Origin: Nocardioidaceae bacterium
GTDB lineage: Bacteria > Actinomycetota > Actinomycetes > Propionibacteriales > Nocardioidaceae
Assembly (NCBI GenBank): GCA_013696365.1
Contig: JACCYS010000076.1
Coordinates: 1-20,445 of the forward strand
DNA length: 20,445 nt
Direction: 5' to 3'
How positions within the stretch are numbered: position 1 is the first letter of the stretch; each line of letters starts with the position of its first letter. The translations under genes and the position numbers were made by a program. Of this stretch, positions 14,431-20,445 are shown one piece after another. The notes under the pieces are model-generated. The model was not told the DNA's origin. It searched no databases and saw only the letters and a list, made by a program, of their open reading frames with translations.

Positions 14431-14838
14431 ATGCCGAGCCGACCCAAGCGCATCGTCGTGGCGAAACCTGGCCTCGATGGCCACGATCGGGGTGCCAAGG
14501 TGGTGGCTCGCGCACTGCGCGACGCTGGTAATGAGGTGATCTATACCGGCCTGCACCAGACCCCAGAGCAGATCGTGCAGACCGCCATCCAGGAGGACGC
14601 AGATGCCATCGGGGTGTCGGTGCTGTCCGGTGCGCACATGACGCTGTTCCGCCGGATCCTCGACCTGCTCGCCGAACAGGATGCCGCTGACATCGTGGTG
14701 TTCGGTGGCGGGATCATCCCCGACGACGACATCGCCCCGCTGCGCGAGGCGGGTGTGGCCACCGTGTTCACACCCGGAGCAACCACCACCGAGATCGCCG
14801 CCTGGGTCGACGAACACGTGCCCGACGTCAGCGCCTGA
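14431..14838 (+). CDS. Stand-alone cobalamin-binding domain protein (methylmalonyl-CoA mutase C-terminal type)
   Basis: 135 residues, a single Rossmann-like B12-binding domain. The signature D-x-H-x-x-G is D16-G-H18-D-R-G21, where His18 should be the lower ligand of cobalamin in base-off/His-on mode. SVLSGAH (63-69) and the glycine-rich FGGGIIPDDD (91-100) complete the family pattern. The length and start (IVVAKPGLDGHDRGAK) match the small subunits of split acyl-CoA mutases such as the B subunit of 2-hydroxyisobutyryl-CoA mutase, and the C-terminal domain of methylmalonyl-CoA mutase. No large mutase subunit is in the window, so its partner must lie elsewhere. It is divergent from the M23 peptidase and 126 bases upstream of sucC, which makes and uses succinyl-CoA, the product of methylmalonyl-CoA mutase. 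Confidence 0.92.
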   Translation: MPSRPKRIVVAKPGLDGHDRGAKVVARALRDAGNEVIYTGLHQTPEQIVQTAIQEDADAIGVSVLSGAHMTLFRRILDLLAEQDAADIVVFGGGIIPDDDIAPLREAGVATVFTPGATTTEIAAWVDEHVPDVSA

Positions 14839-14886
14839 GCTGCGGCCATCCACCCGCCCCGGCTGCATCGCCGTCGCCAGCCGGGC

Positions 14887-14892
14887 TAGAGT
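14887..14892 (+). promoter_or_regulatory. -10 box of the sucCD operon
   Basis: TAGAGT lies 72 bases before GTG 14965, giving a leader of about 65 bases. GAGGA at 14951-14955, 9 bases before the GTG, is the likely ribosome site. The box lies after the stop of the B12-binding gene, so sucCD can be expressed separately from it. Confidence 0.4.
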
Positions 14893-14964
14893 CCCAGGCG
14901 CCCAGCGGATGCGGGCTGCTGAAGCCGCTCACCCGCCACGATCAAGAACCGAGGACGGCCCGTC

Positions 14965-16128
14965 GTGGACCTGATGGAGTATCAAGCCAAGCAGCTCTTC
15001 GCCAAGCACGGAGTCGCGGGGGCTGTCGGGATTGTTGCCTCCACCGCGGACGAGGCGCGCGCCGCCGCCGAGCAACTCGGCGGCACGGTGGTCGTGAAGG
15101 CCCAGGTCAAAGCCGGGGGTCGCGGCAAGGCCGGCGGCGTCAAGCTGGCCGACGGACCGGCGGAAACGGCCGCGCGGGCTGAGGAGATCCTCGGCATGCA
15201 GATCAAGGGTCTCACCGTGCACCGCGTGCTGATCGCGCCGACCGCGGACATCACCGAGGAGTACTACTTCTCATTCTTGGTGGACCGGGCCAACCGCAAC
15301 TACCTGTGCATCGCCAGCGTCGAGGGTGGCGTCGAGATCGAAGAGGTGGCACACACCAACCCGGACGCGGTGGCGAAGGTCGCCATCGACCCCGGGGCTG
15401 GTGTCGACGAAGCCAAGGCACGCGAGATCGTCGCAGAGGCACGCTTTCCAGCCGAGGTCGCCGACGCGGCGGTTGCCATGGTGCAGCAGCTGTGGCGAGT
15501 GTTCATCGACGAGGATGCGAGCCTCGTCGAGGTCAACCCGCTGGCGCGGTTGGCCGGCGACACCCTGGAGGCGTTGGACGGGAAGGTCACGTTGGACGAC
15601 AACGCCGAGTTTCGACACCCCGAGCACGCCGACTTCGACGACCAGGACGCTGCCGACCCGTTGGAGGCGAAGTCCCGCGACAAGGGCCTCAACTACGTCA
15701 AGCTCGACGGCTCTGTCGGCATCATCGGCAACGGCGCTGGTCTGGTGATGTCGACGCTGGACGTGGTTTCGTACGCGGGGCAGGAGTACGGCGGGCAAGA
15801 GCCGGCGAACTTCCTCGACATCGGAGGAGGCGCCAGCGCTCAAGTGATGGCCGACGGGCTGGACATCGTGCTGGGCGACGAGCAGGTCAAGAGCGTCTTC
15901 GTGAACGTCTTCGGCGGGATCACTGCCTGCGACGCGGTCGCTGACGGCATCGTCAGCGCGCTCGGCATTCTTGGCGACGCGGCAACCAAGCCGCTGGTCG
16001 TACGCCTCGACGGCAACAACGTGGACGAGGGCAGACGCATCCTGGCCGAGGCCGACCATCCGCTGGTGAGCGTGGTGGACACCATGGATGGCGCTGCCGC
16101 CCGCGCCGCCGAGCTAGCCGCCAACTGA
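14965..16128 (+). CDS. sucC: Succinate-CoA ligase (ADP/GDP-forming) beta subunit
   Basis: 387 residues, the usual length. With SucD it interconverts succinyl-CoA and succinate while making ATP or GTP in the TCA cycle. The N-terminus MDLMEYQAKQLFAKHG is the family signature and fixes the GTG start. The ATP-grasp domain has Lys45 and GGRGKAGGVK (51-60). Magnesium ligands Asn191 (VEVNPLA) and Asp205 keep the spacing of the E. coli enzyme. The C-terminal ligase domain shows GNGAGLVM, DIGGGAS and VNVFGGITACD. Nucleotide preference cannot be told by eye. sucD follows after 37 bases, so the two form an operon. Confidence 0.97.
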   Translation: MDLMEYQAKQLFAKHGVAGAVGIVASTADEARAAAEQLGGTVVVKAQVKAGGRGKAGGVKLADGPAETAARAEEILGMQIKGLTVHRVLIAPTADITEEYYFSFLVDRANRNYLCIASVEGGVEIEEVAHTNPDAVAKVAIDPGAGVDEAKAREIVAEARFPAEVADAAVAMVQQLWRVFIDEDASLVEVNPLARLAGDTLEALDGKVTLDDNAEFRHPEHADFDDQDAADPLEAKSRDKGLNYVKLDGSVGIIGNGAGLVMSTLDVVSYAGQEYGGQEPANFLDIGGGASAQVMADGLDIVLGDEQVKSVFVNVFGGITACDAVADGIVSALGILGDAATKPLVVRLDGNNVDEGRRILAEADHPLVSVVDTMDGAAARAAELAAN

Positions 16129-16165
16129 GCCTGCAAGCAGCATCGAGCGCGAGAGAGCAGCAGCC

Positions 16166-17053
16166 ATGTCGATCTTTCTGAACGCAGCGTCCAAGGTCAT
16201 CGTGCAGGGCATGACCGGCTCCGAGGGACAGAAACACACCCGACGGATGCTGGCCTCCGGCACGACCATCGTCGGCGGAGTCAACGCCCGAAAGGCCGGC
16301 ACGACCGTAGACTTCGACGGCGAGCAACAGCCCGTCTTCGGCACTGTGAGCGAGGCTGTGGCGGAGACCGGAGCAGATGTGTCGGTCGTCTTCGTCCCGC
16401 CGGCGTTTACCAAGGACGCTGTGCTGGAGGCCATCGAAGCCGGTATCGGGCTGGTGGTGGTGATCACCGAGGGGGTGCCGGTGCACGATACTGCGGTCTT
16501 CTTCGCTGCCGCCGAGGCCTCCGGCACGACGCGGATCGTCGGCCCGAACTGTCCCGGGGTGATCACCCCCGGCGAGTCCAACACCGGCATCATCCCAGCC
16601 AACATCGCAGGCAAGGGCAGCATCGGTCTGGTCAGCAAGTCGGGAACGCTGACCTATCAGCTGATGTATGAGTTGCGTGACATCGGCTTCACCACAGCGG
16701 TGGGCATCGGCGGTGACCCGATTATTGGCACCACGCACATCGACTGCCTGCGGGCGTTCGAGGCCGACCCCGAGACGGTCGCCATCATCATGGTCGGTGA
16801 GATCGGTGGCGACGCCGAGGAGCGCGCGGCTGACTTCATCACCGAGCACGTCACCAAACCAGTCGTCGGGTACGTCGCCGGCTTCACCGCGCCGGAGGGC
16901 AAGACGATGGGCCACGCTGGCGCCATCGTCTCCGGCTCGTCTGGCACGGCGGAGGCCAAGAAGTCTGCGCTTGAGGCAGCGGGCGTCAGAGTCGGCAAGA
17001 CGCCGAGCGAGACCGCCCAGCTGATGCGCGACGTGATCGAGTCAATGAGCTGA
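16166..17053 (+). CDS. sucD: Succinate-CoA ligase alpha subunit
   Basis: 295 residues, complete. It carries the CoA-binding Rossmann domain (VIVQGMTGSEGQKHT, 11-25) and the ligase domain with phospho-histidine His250 in GKTMGHAGAIVSGSSGTA, aligned with His246 of E. coli SucD. GPNCPGVITPGE and FTAPEGKT are conserved family stretches. It pairs with SucC to form the heteromeric enzyme. A purine-rich GAGAGAG about 9 bases before ATG 16166 is a weak ribosome site. There is no separate promoter that I can see in the 37-base gap. After its stop there is only a 5-bp hairpin (17051-17064) without a T-run, so transcription may continue into the DUF6350 gene. Confidence 0.97.
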   Translation: MSIFLNAASKVIVQGMTGSEGQKHTRRMLASGTTIVGGVNARKAGTTVDFDGEQQPVFGTVSEAVAETGADVSVVFVPPAFTKDAVLEAIEAGIGLVVVITEGVPVHDTAVFFAAAEASGTTRIVGPNCPGVITPGESNTGIIPANIAGKGSIGLVSKSGTLTYQLMYELRDIGFTTAVGIGGDPIIGTTHIDCLRAFEADPETVAIIMVGEIGGDAEERAADFITEHVTKPVVGYVAGFTAPEGKTMGHAGAIVSGSSGTAEAKKSALEAAGVRVGKTPSETAQLMRDVIESMS

Positions 17054-17126
17054 GCCTCCGCTCACTGCGGGACCCGGCAGGCTGTATCGGCGCGGCATCG
17101 CAGCCGCCGGGGTGCTGTGGCCGAGC

Positions 17127-18404
17127 ATGGGCGTGATGGTTGTCGTCCACGATATCGAGCGCTCAGCGCCTGCGGACGGTGAGTCTTCGCCAACACGGCC
17201 GCTGACGGTGTCCACCTGCCTGCTGACGGCGGCCGTGGCCGGCGCGGGGCTGACCGTTGCCGCCGGCATCGCCGTCCTCAGCTATCTCGTGACAGGTGCT
17301 GACGGGGCCAGCAGCGACGCGGTGCGCACCGGCGCACTTGTCTGGATGGGCCTGCACGGCGGATCGCTGTCGGTGTCGTCGGCGACGGTGTCCCTGGTGC
17401 CGCTGCTGGTGCCGCTGCTGATCGGGCTGGTGTTGTGGCGCGGCTGCCGTTGGGCTGTGGCGACATCCGTTGCCACGTCACGGCTACTGCCGGCCGGTCT
17501 GTCGACAACTGCTGCAGCCCTGGCGGGCGCCACGTGCTACGCGGTCATCGTCGCGCTGGTCGGGTGGGGGGTCGAGATCTCCTCGGTGCCCGGCGCCGTC
17601 GACATCGCTGTGCTTCGTGCTGCAGGCCTGAGCTTCGTCGCGGCAGCGGCCACGGTCGGCGTGGGGCTTTTCGTCGCCGCCGGCAGTTGGGCTGAGCTGG
17701 CCGAGCGGCGCCCACCTGTCGGCGCCGTGGTCCGCGGGGCGGCAGCGGGCGTGCAGGCGATGCTCGCCTTGTCGGCGCTCACGCTGGTGGTGGCGACGGC
17801 CTGGCGAGCAGGACAGGTGCTGACAATCGGTGCAGACCTGGAGCCAGGCATCGCTGGTGCGGTGGGGTTGGTGCTGTTGTCCGTATGCACGCTGCCCAAC
17901 GCTGTGTTGTGGACCGCCGCCTACCTGGTGGGTCCAGGTTTCGCTGTCGGGGCCGGGACCGTGGTGTCGCCCGACGGTGTGCTGCTGGGTGCCTTGCCTG
18001 CCTATCCGCTCTTCGGCACGCTGCCCGCGCCGGGACCTCCCGGCGGCTGGTTGTCGCTGCTTACGGTTGCGCCGGTGCTGGCGGGCGCGTTGGCTGGCGT
18101 CGTCGCCGTCCGCGAACTGGGCACCGCCGGCTGGTGGCGGCAGGCGTTGCACGGCGGTGCTGCCGGAGTGTGCGCAGGCCTGTCGCTGACGCTGTTGTTG
18201 TTCGCCTCCGGCGGCAGCATCGGGCCGGGACGGATGGAACAGACCGGGCCGTTGCCTGCTGCCTTGCTGGTCGGCGTGCTGACCGTGGCCGTCGCCGCGT
18301 CGGCGGGGGCCGTCGCGTACGGCGCACTGTGTGGCTGGCGTCCCGGCTGGTTGCCCCGTCCGCGGTGGACGCACCGGCCCGGGTGGTTTCGACGCACGGC
18401 TTGA
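17127..18404 (+). CDS. DUF6350 polytopic membrane protein (PerM-like)
   Basis: 425 residues from ATG 17127, with about nine hydrophobic helices rich in Ala, Val, Leu and Gly. The first begins near TVSTCLLTAAVAGAGLTV and the last is LLVGVLTVAVAASAGAVAYG. The assignment rests on the many-helix topology and on position between sucD and purN, where actinobacteria carry DUF6350; the M. tuberculosis counterpart is PerM (Rv0955), a membrane protein tied to cell division and persistence. No catalytic motif is visible. The cytosolic C-terminus is short, basic and aromatic, with RPGW twice. GTG 17112 and ATG 17136 are equally possible starts, since no ribosome site or -10 box decides among them. It starts 73 bases after sucD and ends 21 bases before purN. 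Confidence 0.85.
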   Translation: MGVMVVVHDIERSAPADGESSPTRPLTVSTCLLTAAVAGAGLTVAAGIAVLSYLVTGADGASSDAVRTGALVWMGLHGGSLSVSSATVSLVPLLVPLLIGLVLWRGCRWAVATSVATSRLLPAGLSTTAAALAGATCYAVIVALVGWGVEISSVPGAVDIAVLRAAGLSFVAAAATVGVGLFVAAGSWAELAERRPPVGAVVRGAAAGVQAMLALSALTLVVATAWRAGQVLTIGADLEPGIAGAVGLVLLSVCTLPNAVLWTAAYLVGPGFAVGAGTVVSPDGVLLGALPAYPLFGTLPAPGPPGGWLSLLTVAPVLAGALAGVVAVRELGTAGWWRQALHGGAAGVCAGLSLTLLLFASGGSIGPGRMEQTGPLPAALLVGVLTVAVAASAGAVAYGALCGWRPGWLPRPRWTHRPGWFRRTA

Positions 18405-18411
18405 GCATCGC

Positions 18412-18417
18412 TAGGGT
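18412..18417 (+). promoter_or_regulatory. -10 box of purNH, leaderless arrangement
   Basis: TAGGGT ends 8 bases before GTG 18426, in the 21-base gap after the DUF6350 gene. It is the same hexamer as in front of guaB3. It implies that purN-purH has its own leaderless promoter. Confidence 0.5.
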
Positions 18418-18425
18418 CAGCGTCC

Positions 18426-19061
18426 GTGCCCGACACCTTCGGACCGTTCGCACCCGGCCCGGCTCGGCTGGTCGTGCTCATATCCGGCTCGGGCACAAAC
18501 CTGCAGGCGCTCCTCGAGGCCGCTGAGGACCCTGCATATGGGGCCGAGGTCGTCGCTGTCGGCGCGGATCGACCCGGCACCGGCGGCATTGAGCGAGCCG
18601 AGGCCAAGGGCGTTGCCACCTTCACCTGCCGCGTCGCTGACCATTCCGATCGCACGGCCTGGGACGCCGCCCTCACCGCACAGGTCGCCGCCCACCAGCC
18701 GGACCTGATCATCTCTGCCGGGTTCCTCAAGCTTGTCGGCCCGGTCTTCCTGGATCGCTTCACCGGTGTCTACCTCAACACCCACAACGCGTTGCTGCCG
18801 TCGTTCCCAGGGATGCACGGCCCCCGGGATGCCCTGAACTACGGAGTGAAGGTGACCGGTGCGACCCTGTTCGTCGTCGACGCCGGGGTGGACACCGGGG
18901 CCATCGTCGCGCAGGTGGCTGTGCCGGTGCGCGACGACGACGACGAGGCTTCGCTCACTGAGCGGGTCAAAACCGCCGAACGACAGCAACTGGTGGAGAC
19001 CGTTGGCCGGATGGTCCGCGAGGGCTGGACCGCCACCGACAGAAGGGTGCGCATCCCGTGA
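18426..19061 (+). CDS. purN: Phosphoribosylglycinamide formyltransferase (EC 2.1.2.2)
   Basis: 211 residues. Transfers the formyl group of 10-formyl-tetrahydrofolate to GAR, the third step of purine synthesis. LVVLISGSGTNLQALL (15-30) binds the phosphate of GAR. The catalytic triad Asn118, His120, Asp156 keeps the exact spacing of E. coli PurN (106, 108, 144): NTHNALLPSFPG and VDAGVDTGAI. One small oddity is Asn121 directly after the catalytic His, where most relatives have Pro. The GTG start is set by the TAGGGT box. Its TGA overlaps the purH GTG (GTGA), so the two formyl-THF enzymes are translationally coupled. Confidence 0.96.
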   Translation: MPDTFGPFAPGPARLVVLISGSGTNLQALLEAAEDPAYGAEVVAVGADRPGTGGIERAEAKGVATFTCRVADHSDRTAWDAALTAQVAAHQPDLIISAGFLKLVGPVFLDRFTGVYLNTHNALLPSFPGMHGPRDALNYGVKVTGATLFVVDAGVDTGAIVAQVAVPVRDDDDEASLTERVKTAERQQLVETVGRMVREGWTATDRRVRIP

Positions 19062-20445
19062 GTGCTGCTGACGCGGCCGGCGTCGACGTCGAGGAACAGG
19101 TGCCCGTGCGGCGGGCACTGCTGAGTGTGTACGACAAGACCGGGCTGGACGAGCTCGCTATCGGCCTGCACGAGGCTGGTGTGGTCATCGTGTCCACCGG
19201 TTCCACCGCCAAGCGGGTGGCCGCCGCGGGCGTGCCGGTGACCCCGGTCGAGGAGCTCACCGGCTTCCCCGAGTGCCTGGACGGCAGGGTCAAGACACTG
19301 CACCCACGGGTGCACGCCGGCATCCTCGCCGACCGTCGCCTCGGCTCACATCGCGACCAGCTGACCGAGTTGGGGATCGCCCCCTTCGACCTGCTGGTCA
19401 GCAACCTTTACCCCTTCACCGAGACCGTCAGCTCGGGCGCCACCCCCGACGAGTGTGTCGAGCAGATCGACATCGGTGGCCCAGCGATGGTGCGTGCTGC
19501 CGCCAAAAATCACCCCAGCGTTGCCGTGGTGGTTTCGCCGGACAGGTATGACGAGGTGCTGACCGCTGTGCGGTCCGGCGGGTTCGGTCTGGCGGCGCGG
19601 CGTCGGTTGGCGGCGGAGGCGTTCGTGCACACCGCGACGTACGACGTGCAGGTCGCGTCGTGGATGGGCAGTGTGCTCACCGACACCAGCGACGGGACCG
19701 GCTGGCCGACCTGGGTCGGTGCCACCTGGCAGCGCACTGACGTGCTGCGCTACGGCGAGAACCCGCACCAGCGCGCTGCCCTGTACGCCGCGGGTGCGGT
19801 GACACGGCCCGGTCTGGCGCAGGCCGAGCAGTTGCACGGCAAACAGATGTCGTTCAACAACTACGTGGACACCGAGGCGGCGCTGCGGGCAGCCAACGAC
19901 TTCGCCGCCCCGGCGGTGGCGATCATCAAGCACGCGAACCCCTGTGGCATTGCGTTGGGGGACGACCTCGCCGAGGCGCATCGACGGGCGCACGCATGCG
20001 ACCCGGTGTCAGCCTTCGGGGGTGTGATCGCGGTGAACCGGCCGCTGTCGGTGGCGATGGCCGAGCAGGTTGCCGAGGTGTTCACCGAGGTGGTGGTGGC
20101 CCCGGCGTATGAAGAGGGTGCCTTGTCGGTGCTGACCGCAAAGAAGAACATCCGGGTGTTGCGCTTGCCGTCGTGGGGTGTGGGGGTCGACTCGCGCAGC
20201 ATCAGCGGCGGCATGCTGCTGCAGTCGTTCGACGCGGCAGACGAGGTCGGAGACCGAGCCGACGGTTGGCAGCTGGCGGCCGGTGAGCCGTTGGACGCTG
20301 CCGGGCTGGCCGACCTGGAGTTTGCCTGGCGGGCCTGCCGGGCGGTGAAGTCGAATGCGATCGTGCTGGCCGCGGATCGGGGGACCGTCGGCGTCGGCAT
20401 GGGGCAGGTCAATCGGGTCGACGCCGCGCGGCTTGCGGTGTCCCG
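19058..20445 (+). CDS. purH: Bifunctional AICAR formyltransferase/IMP cyclohydrolase (3' end beyond window)
   Basis: 462 codons are visible; the family has about 520, so roughly 60 residues lie past the right edge. PurH performs the last two steps of IMP synthesis. The N-terminal MGS-like cyclohydrolase domain shows LLSVYDKTGL, STGSTAKRV, VKTLHPRVHAGIL and IDIGGPAMVRAAAKNH. The C-terminal formyltransferase domain shows RYGENPHQ, GKQMSFNNYVD, the catalytic Lys291-His292 pair in IIKHANPCG, and VSAFGGVIAVN. MGQVNRVDAARLA is the last family motif before the edge. GTG 19058 overlaps the purN stop. The product, IMP, is the substrate of the guaB enzyme at the other end of the window. Confidence 0.96.
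   Translation, partial: MSAADAAGVDVEEQVPVRRALLSVYDKTGLDELAIGLHEAGVVIVSTGSTAKRVAAAGVPVTPVEELTGFPECLDGRVKTLHPRVHAGILADRRLGSHRDQLTELGIAPFDLLVSNLYPFTETVSSGATPDECVEQIDIGGPAMVRAAAKNHPSVAVVVSPDRYDEVLTAVRSGGFGLAARRRLAAEAFVHTATYDVQVASWMGSVLTDTSDGTGWPTWVGATWQRTDVLRYGENPHQRAALYAAGAVTRPGLAQAEQLHGKQMSFNNYVDTEAALRAANDFAAPAVAIIKHANPCGIALGDDLAEAHRRAHACDPVSAFGGVIAVNRPLSVAMAEQVAEVFTEVVVAPAYEEGALSVLTAKKNIRVLRLPSWGVGVDSRSISGGMLLQSFDAADEVGDRADGWQLAAGEPLDAAGLADLEFAWRACRAVKSNAIVLAADRGTVGVGMGQVNRVDAARLAVS

Noticed and set aside
17051..17064. Hairpin TGAGC-CTCC-GCTCA after sucD as an intrinsic terminator
   Set aside because: Only five base pairs, begins in the last bases of sucD and has no T-run; too weak to list.
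1..20445. tRNA/rRNA genes, CRISPR arrays, insertion sequences, integrases, toxin-antitoxin or phage-defence modules
   Set aside because: Reading both strands, I found no cloverleaf-type tRNA, regular direct-repeat array, transposase motif or defence-type domain; the gaps are short and the genes are mostly housekeeping.

Overview
The window is about 20 kb of high-GC DNA that looks like ordinary chromosome of an actinobacterium. The support is frequent GTG starts, many promoters of the TANNNT type placed right against the start codon, and block synteny. The order pcrA(uvrD1) - M23 peptidase (opposite strand) - sucC - sucD - DUF6350/PerM - purN - purH is the order I recall for Mycobacterium tuberculosis Rv0949-Rv0957. 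A guaB/guaB3 pair is also typical of actinobacteria. I cannot name a genus; a Frankiales/Nakamurellales/Mycobacteriales-like lineage is only a guess.

Layout. (1) 1-732, minus: start-proximal part of a secreted FG-GAP/VCBS protein, cut by the left edge. (2) 859-5292, plus: GMP branch of purine synthesis, with canonical IMP dehydrogenase guaB, CBS-less paralogue guaB3 and GMP synthase guaA. (3) 5336-5956: a two-helix membrane protein of unknown function. (4) 7810-5976, minus: an OmpR-type response regulator overlapping a soluble PAS histidine kinase. (5) 8033-9601: a divergent gamma-glutamyltransferase-family protein. (6) 9690-10871: a Tat-exported glycerophosphodiester phosphodiesterase. (7) 10934-13285: PcrA/UvrD helicase, ending one base from the convergent M23 peptidase. 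(8) 14431-14838: a stand-alone cobalamin-binding domain protein, followed by sucC and sucD. (9) 17127-18404: DUF6350 membrane protein. (10) 18426-20445: purN and purH, overlapping, with purH cut by the right edge.

How the parts fit. The ends of the window carry IMP formation (purN and purH, both 10-formyl-THF dependent) and conversion of IMP to GMP (guaB, guaA). The middle carries succinyl-CoA synthetase preceded by a B12-binding domain of the methylmalonyl-CoA mutase type, which suggests but does not prove a link around succinyl-CoA. The block between guaA and pcrA looks like lineage-specific cargo: membrane protein, two-component system, GGT-like protein and GDPD.

I found no tRNA, rRNA, CRISPR array, insertion sequence, phage gene or integrase, and no gene-free stretch longer than 300 bases. 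I see no convincing new multi-gene system. The items most worth checking are GuaB3, which lacks the IMPDH catalytic cysteine; the GGT homologue with altered substrate-binding positions; the orphan B12-binding protein next to sucCD; the unusual GuaA amidotransferase motif; and candidate operators between the two-component system and the GGT-like gene.
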